Part shown: positions 56,487 to 64,000 of the stretch, piece by piece
Numbering within the stretch: position 1 is the first letter of the stretch
Layout of the letters: every line of letters starts with the position of its first letter
Translations under genes and position numbers: made by a program
The notes under the pieces: model-generated
Database searches by the model: none
Told to the model about the DNA's origin: nothing
What the model saw: the letters and a program-made list of their open reading frames with translations, nothing else
From: CBDDLJ01 sp965230635
GTDB taxonomy: Bacteria > Pseudomonadota > Gammaproteobacteria > UBA1113
DNA length: 64,000 nt
Direction of reading: 5' to 3'
Assembly: GCA_965230635.1 (NCBI GenBank)
Contig: CBDDLJ010000009.1
Span: forward strand, 248,001 to 312,000

Positions 56487-58130
56487 ATGACTAGAGAGAT
56501 AATGGAGTACGATGTAGTCATTGTTGGTGGTGGTCCTGCAGGATTATCAGCTGCTATTCGATTAGCACAAATGGCAAAAGATAATAATTTTCCAGTAAGG
56601 ATTTGTATAATAGAGAAAGGGGCAGAGATTGGTGCTCATATATTATCAGGTGCTGTATTTGAACCACGGGCATTAAATGAATTGATGCCAGATTGGAAAC
56701 AACGTCAAGCGCCTCTGAATACGCCTGTTTCAGCTGACCAATTTTTATTTTTAACAAAAAATAAGTCATGGCGCTGGCCTACAGGTTTATTACCAAAGAC
56801 CATGCACAATGCAGGTAATTATATCATTAGCTTAGGCAATTTATGTCGCTGGCTAGCACAACAAGCAGAAGAGCTGGGTGTGGAAATTTATCCTGGATTT
56901 GCTGCAGCTGAAGTGTTGTATCATGATAATGGCGCTGTTAAAGGTATTGCTACAGGCAATATGGGCGTTGGAAAAGAAGGTCAACAAAAAGCAAATTTTT
57001 CGACAGGAATCGAGTTACATGCAAAATATGTTTTTTTCGCAGAAGGATGCCGCGGATCATTATCACAGCAAATCATAAAAAAATTCAATTTGCGTGATAA
57101 TATTGATCCACCTACTTATGGTCTGGGAATAAAAGAGTTATGGGAAATTGATCCGGCAAAACATCAAGCTGGATTAGTACAACACACTGCTGGTTGGCCA
57201 TTAGATAATAAAACCTATGGTGGATCATTCATCTATCATTTAGAAAATAACCAAGTATCTATAGGTTTCATAATGGCGTTGGACTATGAAAATCCTTACT
57301 TGGATCCTTATGAAGAAATGCAACGGTTTAAATTGCATCCAGTGATTAAGCCGTTATTAGTAGGCGGAAAACGGATCTCATATGGCGCACGCGCATTAAA
57401 TGAAGGTGGACTGCAATCATTGCCTAAGTTGGTTTTTCCTGGTGGTGCCTTAGTTGGTTGTGCGCCAGGTTTTTTAAATGTGGCAAAGATAAAAGGCAGT
57501 CATACGGCGATGAAGTCAGGCATGTTGGCTGCTGAAGCAGCATTTAATGCATTAAAAGATGGTTCTACAGGGCAGGATGAATTAACAGCTTATTCAATGA
57601 ATGTTAAATCCTCGTGGTTATATAAAGAATTATATCAAGCACGAAACTTTCGTCATTACTTCCGTTATGGTTTTTGGTTAGGTACATTATTGGCTGGCAT
57701 TGATTTAAAATTACTTGGCGGGAAAACATGTTGGACATTGCATAATAAAAAAGAAGATAGCCTGTGTATGCAAGCAAAAAGTAAATATCAACCTATAGAC
57801 TATCCCAAGCCAGATAATAATATTACGTTTGATCGATTAAGTTCTGTTTATTTATCAAATACTCATCATGAGGAAGATCAGCCGGTTCATTTGCATTTGC
57901 AAGATATTAACGTGCCTATTTCTGTAAATTTAGCACAATATGATGCACCTGAGCAGCGATATTGCCCTGCTGGAGTTTATGAAATTATCGACAAAGATGG
58001 ACAATCCTATTTACAAATTAATGGACAAAATTGTGTGCATTGTAAAACATGTGATATCAAGGATCCTACTGGTAATATAACATGGTTGGTGCCTGAGGGA
58101 GGGGGTGGTCCCAATTACCCTAATATGTGA
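56487..58130 (+). CDS. Electron transfer flavoprotein-ubiquinone oxidoreductase
   Basis: Membrane-associated flavoprotein passing electrons from ETF to quinone. The FAD-binding GGGPAGLSAAIRLAQ is at the N-terminus, and the Fe-S cluster cysteines lie near residues 511-530 (NCVHCKTCDIKDPTGNITW and the earlier RYCPAG). At 547 residues it has family length. It lies 14 bases after gcdH, so the two form a catabolic unit. The ETF subunits themselves are not in the window. Confidence 0.95.
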   Translation: MTREIMEYDVVIVGGGPAGLSAAIRLAQMAKDNNFPVRICIIEKGAEIGAHILSGAVFEPRALNELMPDWKQRQAPLNTPVSADQFLFLTKNKSWRWPTGLLPKTMHNAGNYIISLGNLCRWLAQQAEELGVEIYPGFAAAEVLYHDNGAVKGIATGNMGVGKEGQQKANFSTGIELHAKYVFFAEGCRGSLSQQIIKKFNLRDNIDPPTYGLGIKELWEIDPAKHQAGLVQHTAGWPLDNKTYGGSFIYHLENNQVSIGFIMALDYENPYLDPYEEMQRFKLHPVIKPLLVGGKRISYGARALNEGGLQSLPKLVFPGGALVGCAPGFLNVAKIKGSHTAMKSGMLAAEAAFNALKDGSTGQDELTAYSMNVKSSWLYKELYQARNFRHYFRYGFWLGTLLAGIDLKLLGGKTCWTLHNKKEDSLCMQAKSKYQPIDYPKPDNNITFDRLSSVYLSNTHHEEDQPVHLHLQDINVPISVNLAQYDAPEQRYCPAGVYEIIDKDGQSYLQINGQNCVHCKTCDIKDPTGNITWLVPEGGGGPNYPNM

Positions 58131-58280
58131 TGATGGCTATTATTCAGTATTTTTTTGCACATGAATATTGCAATGAAAATCCACTAAAAAATATCCCTGT
58201 GGCTATCCACACGGCGGTTTTGAGTAAATTTTTATCGCGATGTCCAAATAAAAATAGGCTTGGCTGCTCTTTGCTAGCTG

Positions 58281-58544
58281 CTATTCTTCGCTAGCTTCAC
58301 CACATTTACCTGCGCCACACTTGCCTGCGCCGCACTTAGCTTCACCACATTTACCTGCGCCACATTTGCCATCATCTGCTTCATGGAGTAGTTGTGTACT
58401 ATAGCCTTGACTTAGTTTTTCAGCGCTAAATGGATTTGTTTCTGCCTGCGCGGGTGTTACAGTGGAAAGATTGATTCCTGCTGCGAGAGCTAAAACAGCT
58501 GATAGAAAAACCAATTGATTTTTTGCTTGTTTATTTGCTGACAT
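58281..58544 (-). CDS. HvfA/bufferin-like Cys-repeat peptide
   Basis: 87 residues. A signal peptide (about 1-34, ending at PAQAE) is followed by NPFSAEKLSQGY and then a C-terminal run of GKCG/AKCG units (six cysteines every four to six residues). This is the build of HvfA and related bufferin precursors. In that family MNIO (DUF692) enzymes modify cysteines in EGKCG-type motifs, and the products handle copper. The usual HvfB/HvfC partner genes are not adjacent. A good GGAGAG site precedes the ATG. Confidence 0.75.
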   Translation of the reverse strand: MSANKQAKNQLVFLSAVLALAAGINLSTVTPAQAETNPFSAEKLSQGYSTQLLHEADDGKCGAGKCGEAKCGAGKCGAGKCGEASEE

Positions 58545-58665
58545 TATATTCTCTCCTTTATATCTGATACTGAAGCTGTATATCTATTATAGCTGAGCAG
58601 TGTGAAAATGCGAGTTTTACATTTTTACGTATGTTTAGTAGTCATTATTAAACAAGAGAAAGTGA

Positions 58666-59934
58666 TTAACCAAGACATCCGCACATTGAGTAGCGCGAAG
58701 CTGTATCATTTTGCTTGAGTTCAGCTGTTATCCCAAATCCTCCACTAACTAATTTAGCGATAAATTTGGTTGTATGCGTGTCAGTTTTAGCAACATTTTG
58801 TGATAGACCAAAGAAGCTAGGGTGAAGTTTATTTTCTGCTAAGTGTACGGTAGTAAGGTAATAAGGTGTTTTATCTATTTGTGCTTTTATTTTTTGAGTT
58901 GTTTTACTTGAACGTACACCTGCTTTGATAGGATCGTAGATTATTCTATATTTTTTATATTCAGGTGCTGATTTCTTGCCAGTGTTAGATGACAGTGTAT
59001 CTTTATTAACAGGAATCAATTTTTTATATTGATATGTGTTTGTATAGTATCCATCGCGCAAAAGACTGTATACACTACTGAATTTAAAGGATTGTAGAAA
59101 ACTGAAGTCATTAATTTTTTTGTGGTCATCTTTAAAAAATGCAACTTTAATTGTATCAAGTACTTCATTTATAGTACTCTTTTTATTGGTATTTAATTCA
59201 ACTGTTTTTTCTAGAAGCATAATAGCTCTATCAATAACAGGGATATCTCTTTCTATGAGCAATGGTTCTAGGCTAAGAAGTAATTGATGAATATTATTAT
59301 GGCTACGGTGAGAATAAGTAGGAACAGGGTGTTTCTTAACATAGTTACATAGCTGGATTATTATTTTTAGTGTTAGTTCAATAAATTTTTCTTCACAGTT
59401 TAAATTTTTAAAGTATTGATATTCGCTTCTTTGTGTTAAGCATAAATCTAAAATTTTTTTTGCTATACTATAATTTGGTTCATACTCTTTGTTTTCTTCT
59501 TTTGGCGTTTTGCTCTGAGCTAATACTATAGCCCTTAATATGTTAAGTTGATAGGAATAGATTCCTCGAATGTCTTGTGGATTGAACGTTTTGCCATGTT
59601 GATCGGATATTTTTTCATTCTGAAAAAATATCTCTCTGTATTTTCCTCGCTCAGTCGTTAAGTTCATAAATCCAGTTATAATACTACCAAGTTGGTTTTC
59701 TTGTTTTGCTGTCAGCAATGGTGGGTATTTCTCTTGTGCTTGTGTGACAATATTTATAGTGAATTCTATGCTGTGCTCTTTACCAAGTTTGTAAGCATAA
59801 TTTTTTATCATTAAATTTAAATTATTAATGCTGGTTATGAATAAAAGGTCGTCAAAAGGTTCTCTTTTTAGCATGCTAGTAACTTGCTGCCAATCAGAGT
59901 AAATCCTTTTTAGTAAGACGCTTTGTTCCGGCAT
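58666..59934 (-). CDS. Protein of unknown function
   Basis: 422 residues, helical, without signal peptide or membrane segment; not recognised. It starts MPEQSVLLKRIYSDW; the ATG at 59934 has an AGG motif 7-9 bases upstream, while an earlier TTG at 59997 adds a basic extension. Residues 20-290 are helix-rich. The C-terminal 100 residues are basic and end MCGCLG. A cytosolic or host-directed protein is possible; nothing supports either directly. Confidence 0.65.
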   Translation of the reverse strand: MPEQSVLLKRIYSDWQQVTSMLKREPFDDLLFITSINNLNLMIKNYAYKLGKEHSIEFTINIVTQAQEKYPPLLTAKQENQLGSIITGFMNLTTERGKYREIFFQNEKISDQHGKTFNPQDIRGIYSYQLNILRAIVLAQSKTPKEENKEYEPNYSIAKKILDLCLTQRSEYQYFKNLNCEEKFIELTLKIIIQLCNYVKKHPVPTYSHRSHNNIHQLLLSLEPLLIERDIPVIDRAIMLLEKTVELNTNKKSTINEVLDTIKVAFFKDDHKKINDFSFLQSFKFSSVYSLLRDGYYTNTYQYKKLIPVNKDTLSSNTGKKSAPEYKKYRIIYDPIKAGVRSSKTTQKIKAQIDKTPYYLTTVHLAENKLHPSFFGLSQNVAKTDTHTTKFIAKLVSGGFGITAELKQNDTASRYSMCGCLG

Positions 59935-60329
59935 TGTTCGCCTATATTTCTTTCTGTGAAGCTTCCGAAAGTATAGTAAAAAATTAATAATTTGCAATAT
60001 AAATTTTGCAGTAAATTTAGAAAAATGCTGGATTTTATTGCTGGTTTTCTACTTTTTGCACTATTTGTTTGCTAATGGTATGAGAAATGGTCTGTATGAC
60101 CAAAATAAGTTTTTTGTAACGTTTCAGTCATTTTCTTAGCGTGTCTATTTTAAGTCAATTTTACGGCAGAATAGGATTCAAAAATGTTCATGCTGCCATT
60201 ACCTTCAGCGCTTTTTTTTTATCAATTTTTGTGGTGGTCTTGACTCAAACAGAAACATTCGTTATTAATTCTCACTATGATGAATCGCAGTGTTTTTTTA
60301 CTACAGTTATCTCTTAATGTTCTCTAAAT
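59935..60329. other. Intergenic stretch, no gene seen
   Basis: AT-rich region between divergent genes. It must hold both promoters. No RNA gene or repeat is recognisable. Confidence 0.5.
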
Positions 60330-60977
60330 ATGATGAAAGAAAAACAATTACCTCGTGATTTTTTTGCAAAGGATGCGGCACAAGTTGCCGTCAATTTGCT
60401 AGGAAAAGTGCTACGTGTGTATTATCAACACCATTGGCTTGCAGCAAAAATTATTGAAACAGAAGCTTATTATATTCATGAAAAAGGAAGCCATGCATCA
60501 CTAGGATATACAGAGAAACGTAAGGCGTTATTTATGCCACCTGGGACCATCTATATGTATTATGCACGTGGAGGCGATTCGCTTAATTTTAGTTGTCTTG
60601 GCGCTGGCAATGCTGTGTTGATAAAGTCTGCCATTCCCTATGTAGATACTGAAGTACTTGCTATTATGCAAGCATTAAATCCTATTAAAAATACACGTAA
60701 AATGCGTTGTATTGATCGTTTATGCTCAGGGCAAACACTACTTTGTAAATCATTAAATTTGAAAGTAAAAGAGTGGGATCAAAAACAATTAACTGATACA
60801 TTTAATTGCGTGGATATTGGATATACACCTAAGATTATTGTAAAAACAACCCGGTTAGGTATACCTATTGGTAGAGATGAACATTTACCGTTACGTTTTA
60901 TTGATAAACATTATTTAAAGCATTGTACAAAAAAGCCAATGAAGCGTGATTTAGTTGAGGAAATTGACTTACTCTAA
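60330..60977 (+). CDS. DNA-3-methyladenine glycosylase (AAG/MPG family)
   Basis: 215 residues of the alkyladenine glycosylase family, which excises alkylated purines. It has the N-terminal LPRDFFAKDAAQVAVNLLGK and the active-site IIETEAYY..EKGSHAS segment, where the glutamate activates water. MPPGTIYMYYARGG follows. A double ATG marks the start. This family is patchy in gammaproteobacteria, so acquisition by transfer is possible. Confidence 0.93.
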   Translation: MMKEKQLPRDFFAKDAAQVAVNLLGKVLRVYYQHHWLAAKIIETEAYYIHEKGSHASLGYTEKRKALFMPPGTIYMYYARGGDSLNFSCLGAGNAVLIKSAIPYVDTEVLAIMQALNPIKNTRKMRCIDRLCSGQTLLCKSLNLKVKEWDQKQLTDTFNCVDIGYTPKIIVKTTRLGIPIGRDEHLPLRFIDKHYLKHCTKKPMKRDLVEEIDLL

Positions 60978-60993
60978 AGAAGTTTGTTAACAT
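60964..60993 (+). promoter_or_regulatory. Promoter of the metNIQ riboswitch transcript
   Basis: TTGACT at 60964-60969 and TAACAT at 60988-60993 are separated by 18 bases. A start site near 61000 would lie just before the SAM-II-like aptamer. The -35 part lies within the end of the glycosylase gene. Confidence 0.5.
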
Positions 60994-61002
60994 GAGAAAT
61001 AG

Positions 61003-61062
61003 ATTATCGCCGATTTGATCGTCAGCTTGCTGGGTGAAAGAAGTGTAGCTAAAGCGCGGCCA
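61003..61062 (+). promoter_or_regulatory. SAM-II-like riboswitch upstream of metNIQ
   Basis: Stem P1 pairs TCGCC at 61007-61011 with GGTGA at 61033-61037 (one G-U). The 5' strand is followed at once by GATTTGA, and the 3' strand is preceded by CTTGC. After it come AAGAAGTGTAGCTAAA and GCG. These are the conserved sequence blocks of the SAM-II (SAM-alpha) class, in the right order and spacing. The GCG can pair with CGT in the loop to form the pseudoknot. The location before a methionine importer fits. SAM-II is best known from alphaproteobacteria. Confidence 0.75.
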
Positions 61063-61106
61063 TGCTGTCGACTAGCCTAACCACTATTGAGAAGCCCGAT
61101 CGATAA

Positions 61107-62165
61107 ATGGAACAATGTGTGATTAGAATAGAGCGTATTAATAAATATTATTCATCCCCGCAAGGGAGTTTGCATGCACTCAGAGATATTGACATTAACG
61201 TCAAGTCAGGTGAAATCTATGGCATTATTGGCCATAGTGGTGCAGGTAAAAGTTCATTATTGCATTGTATTAATTTATTAGAGCAACCCAGCGATGGTAA
61301 AGTATGGTTTAATGATATTGAATTGACGGCATTGCAAGCAAGTGAATTACGCCAGCAGCGCCAGCAAATGGGCATGATTTTTCAGCATTTTAACTTATTG
61401 TCGCGCAGTACAGTTTATGAGAATGTTGCTTTTCCTTTAAAGTTACAACATTATTCTCGACAAGAAATAAGTAACCGAGTTATGCCTTTGCTAGCGTTAA
61501 CCAGCATGATAGATAAAAAAGACGCTTATCCTGCTCAATTAAGTGGTGGTCAGAAGCAACGAGTGGCAATTGCTAGGGCATTGGCAAATGAGCCAAAATT
61601 ATTACTTTGTGATGAGGCAACATCCGCTTTAGATCCAGAAACAACGCGTTCAGTTCTACAGTTATTGTTAAAAATCAATCAACAACTGGGATTAACCATC
61701 ATATTGATTTCTCATGAGATGGAAGTAGTTAAAATGATATGTGATCGGGTTGCCTTGATTGAGCAAGGGGAAATAGTTCGTGAAGAGAAAACCATCGATT
61801 TTTTTGTCAAATCGCATGCAGGAAAATCCATGCAATTTCTTAATTCGTACCTTGAGCAAACGTTGCCGGCCATTTTAAAAGAAAACTTAAAAAAAAGTTG
61901 GCAGTCAGATTCAAAGCCAGTATTACGTATTTATTTTTATGGTGAGTCAGCCAAGCAACCTTTGATCGCCGATATGATTAAAAATTTAGGCGTAGATATT
62001 AACATTATTCAAGGCACAATAGAATATATTAAAGAAAATCCTATGGGCCAGATGGTGGTATCCATTGGCCAGCGAGGTAACACAATCAGTGAACAGCAAT
62101 TACAAAAAGTAATAGCTCACATTCATAAGCAAGGTTTATATAGCGAGGTTATTGGCTATGTATGA
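61107..62165 (+). CDS. metN: Methionine ABC transporter ATP-binding protein MetN
   Basis: 352 residues: an ABC ATPase domain (GHSGAGKSS, LSGGQKQRVAIARALA, LLCDEATSALDP) followed by a C-terminal NIL domain (about 270-350). The NIL domain binds methionine and gives feedback inhibition. It is the first gene of metN-metI-metQ. It overlaps metI by 8 bases. It lies about 45 bases after the SAM-II-like aptamer. Confidence 0.95.
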   Translation: MEQCVIRIERINKYYSSPQGSLHALRDIDINVKSGEIYGIIGHSGAGKSSLLHCINLLEQPSDGKVWFNDIELTALQASELRQQRQQMGMIFQHFNLLSRSTVYENVAFPLKLQHYSRQEISNRVMPLLALTSMIDKKDAYPAQLSGGQKQRVAIARALANEPKLLLCDEATSALDPETTRSVLQLLLKINQQLGLTIILISHEMEVVKMICDRVALIEQGEIVREEKTIDFFVKSHAGKSMQFLNSYLEQTLPAILKENLKKSWQSDSKPVLRIYFYGESAKQPLIADMIKNLGVDINIIQGTIEYIKENPMGQMVVSIGQRGNTISEQQLQKVIAHIHKQGLYSEVIGYV

Positions 62166-62814
62166 TGAAACGATCAAGATGTTAGTTAATGCATCATTAG
62201 AAACTATTCTGATGGTGTTTGCATCAGGGGTTATCGCTATTATGCTAGGGCTGCCGCTGGGCGTGTTATTGTTTGTCACAAAGAAAGGCGGTATTTATGC
62301 AAAGCCACAATTTAGCCATATTCTTTCAATGATTATCAATGCATGGCGCTCGTTACCTTTTATTATTTTGTTAATTGCGATTATTCCATTTACTCGCCTT
62401 ATTGTCGGTACTTCAATTGGCACGATAGCGTCTATAGTTCCATTAGCAATAGCAGCAACACCTTTTATTGCCCGCCTGGCAGAAAATACTTTTCAAGAAA
62501 TACCTGATGGGTTATTTGAAGCAGGGCGTGCTATGGGTGCCGATACAAAACAAATAATATGGCGAATTTTACTACCTGAGAGTTTGCCAGGGCTTATTAA
62601 TGCCGTCACACTTACTTTTGTTACTTTGGTGGGTTATTCAGCTATGGCAGGTGTTGTTGGTGGTGGAGGACTCGGTGATTTGGCAATTCAATATGGCTAT
62701 AATCGGTTTGATGCAACAATCATGCTGTTAACAATTATTATCTTGATTGTGTTGGTTCAAGTGTTGCAGTCTATTGGCAACTTTATTGAAGATTGCTGTC
62801 GGAGGAAAATATGA
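62158..62814 (+). CDS. metI: Methionine ABC transporter permease MetI
   Basis: 218-residue permease with five hydrophobic segments and the EAA-type loop EAGRAMGADTKQIIWRILLPE. The ATG at 62158 lies within the end of metN. An in-frame TTG at 62152 is less likely. It overlaps metQ by 4 bases (ATGA). Confidence 0.94.
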   Translation: MYDETIKMLVNASLETILMVFASGVIAIMLGLPLGVLLFVTKKGGIYAKPQFSHILSMIINAWRSLPFIILLIAIIPFTRLIVGTSIGTIASIVPLAIAATPFIARLAENTFQEIPDGLFEAGRAMGADTKQIIWRILLPESLPGLINAVTLTFVTLVGYSAMAGVVGGGGLGDLAIQYGYNRFDATIMLLTIIILIVLVQVLQSIGNFIEDCCRRKI

Positions 62815-63608
62815 AAAAATGGTTGTCACTTTTGTTTTGTTTGTTTTCATTGTTTGCTTGTTCTCTTCAGCAAAAGGAAAGTAGTGAAGATACAGTCAAG
62901 GTTGGAACAATATCTGGGCCAGAAACAGAGTTAATTGAAGTAGCAAAGCAAGTTGCTAAAGATAAATATAATCTGACTATTGAAATTATACCTTTTAGTG
63001 ATTATGCAATTCCTAATATTGCACTTGCTGAAGGCAGTATTGATGCTAATATATTTCAACATTTACCTTATTTAAAGGTTGTTATAAATACGCGGCATTA
63101 TGATTTAACACCAGTTGCTAAAACGTTTATTTATCCGATGGGTGTCTATTCCAAACAGTATAAAAATATTGATGACTTGCCCGAACAAGCAAGCATTGCG
63201 ATTCCGAATGATCCTAGTAATGAAGCGCGAGCACTATTGCTTTTACAAAAAGCTGGCTTGTTAACATTAAAAGATCGAACCGATAAGTTGTATACCGTTA
63301 ATGATATTATAACTAATCGAAAAAAAATACAGATAAAAACGTTAGCCGCGGCACAGTTAGCTCGAGTTATGCCAGATGTTGACGCGGTGGTTATTAATAC
63401 CAACTATGCGGTGCCTGCCGGACTACGACCATTGCGTGATGCCATATATATTGAAGATAAAGATTCTGATTATGCTAATCTGATTGTTGTTAGAGCTGAA
63501 GATATAAATAAACCAAAGATCACACAACTTATTGCTGCAGTACAATCTGATGAAGTGAAACAAGCAGCGAATAAAATTTTTACCGGGCAAGCGATTGCTG
63601 CATGGTGA
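62811..63608 (+). CDS. metQ: Methionine-binding lipoprotein MetQ
   Basis: 265 residues of the NlpA family. The signal peptide ends in a lipobox LFACS, so the protein is lipid-anchored in the periplasm. Family stretches are VKVGTISGPETELIEVAKQVA, NIFQHLPYL and IAIPNDPSNEARALLLLQKAGL. The ATG at 62811 is chosen because GGAGG lies 5-7 bases upstream. Confidence 0.94.
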   Translation: MKKWLSLLFCLFSLFACSLQQKESSEDTVKVGTISGPETELIEVAKQVAKDKYNLTIEIIPFSDYAIPNIALAEGSIDANIFQHLPYLKVVINTRHYDLTPVAKTFIYPMGVYSKQYKNIDDLPEQASIAIPNDPSNEARALLLLQKAGLLTLKDRTDKLYTVNDIITNRKKIQIKTLAAAQLARVMPDVDAVVINTNYAVPAGLRPLRDAIYIEDKDSDYANLIVVRAEDINKPKITQLIAAVQSDEVKQAANKIFTGQAIAAW

Positions 63609-63714
63609 TGTTTGTGGTGATAAGTAATCTTGTTAGAGACATTCTGAGAACGCAACGGGATAGTGACGATTTATCAATGCATTGTGCGCTTCGTCTGTTG
63701 GTGCAGTAAACAGA

Positions 63715-63897
63715 TTATACAGGTTCAATAAAAAAAGTTGCTTTTTGTTGTGCGTCAAGCTTGCACTCAGTATTTTTTTGTTGCAATGATTGCGTTGATT
63801 GGATATTTGTATCCAATGGCTGACAAATTTCAGCTGTGTGTTGGCGGAACTTATTTTCTGCATAAATTATCGGGTTGTGTTGGTGAATTTTTTTCAT
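63715..63897 (-). CDS. Possible small protein, unknown
   Basis: 60-residue hydrophilic ORF starting MKKIHQHNPIIYAENKF, rich in Gln, Lys and Asn. No ribosome-binding site stands out and no family is recognised. It may be chance. The rest of 63609-64000 shows nothing else. Confidence 0.25.
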   Translation of the reverse strand: MKKIHQHNPIIYAENKFRQHTAEICQPLDTNIQSTQSLQQKNTECKLDAQQKATFFIEPV

Positions 63898-64000
63898 GTG
63901 TTCTTTATTACCATTAATATCGTTAATCAAAAGTGTCAGTTACATTCTAATAAATAGCTGCTTGAGATAATTCAGTCTAGCAGGTATTTTCAATTTTGCT

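Noticed and set aside
58666..58700. Possible prenylation (CaaX) end on the 422-residue protein
   Set aside because: The end reads CGCLG, with no cysteine four residues from the terminus, so it does not fit CaaX.
63633..63863. 76-codon minus-strand ORF near the right end
   Set aside because: It overlaps the other small ORF (63715-63897) in another frame and starts without a ribosome-binding site; at most one of them is real.
1..64000. CRISPR array, tRNA or rRNA genes
   Set aside because: No regularly spaced identical repeats and no tRNA clover-leaf or T-loop signature was found in the gaps.

Overview
The window is AT-rich DNA from a gammaproteobacterium. Housekeeping gene order and protein character point to the order Legionellales, probably near the Coxiellaceae (Coxiella, Rickettsiella, Berkiella-like lineages). 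The evidence is a gap-pgk-pyk block, an ftsY-ftsE-ftsX cluster beside paired M16 peptidases and rsmD, an artPIQM operon, smg-dprA divergent from def-fmt-rsmB, and a DsbA/Com1-like exported protein. These sit among eukaryote-like genes: ankyrin repeats, an F-box, a Ulp1-type protease and a hydrolase fused to a lectin-like propeller. The placement is inference; no rRNA or tRNA gene was found.

Layout. 1-11 kb: glycolysis (gapA, pgk, pyk), KDO activation (kdsB), rpiA, rsmD, two M16 peptidases, ftsYEX. 11-14 kb: a small heat-shock gene behind a sigma-32-like promoter, then a Ulp1-like protease. 14-27 kb: arginine-type ABC importer, topA, smg, dprA, a LysM protein, def-fmt-rsmB, tsaC, hemF. 27-48 kb is an accessory region: a decayed F-box/ankyrin gene, two copies of a foldback element of about 165 bp, a 928-residue ankyrin protein, a hydrolase-propeller fusion, two MATE exporters, a two-gene locus of unknown function, a broken MFS gene, a broken receiver-Hpt gene, a duplicated GRDP-like gene, and a duplicated structured leader with a 19-codon ORF. 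48-64 kb returns to core genes: engB, cytochrome c4, uvrD, a DsbA-like protein, corA behind a foldable leader, glutaryl-CoA dehydrogenase with ETF-quinone oxidoreductase, an orphan HvfA/bufferin-like peptide, a DNA-3-methyladenine glycosylase, and metNIQ behind a SAM-II-like riboswitch.

How it fits together: the importers for arginine and methionine and the glutaryl-CoA/ETF-QO pair suggest an organism that takes up and oxidises host amino acids. The eukaryote-like proteins are candidate secreted effectors, but no secretion-system gene is present here. Several accessory genes carry fresh frameshifts or stops, many in A or T runs, which fits ongoing genome decay or, less likely, homopolymer errors in the assembly.

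The strongest candidates for undescribed biology are the duplicated leader/19-residue peptide unit at 45997-46617, whose stems are preserved by paired base changes between copies, the F-box/ankyrin relic, the hydrolase-propeller fusion and the foldback element.
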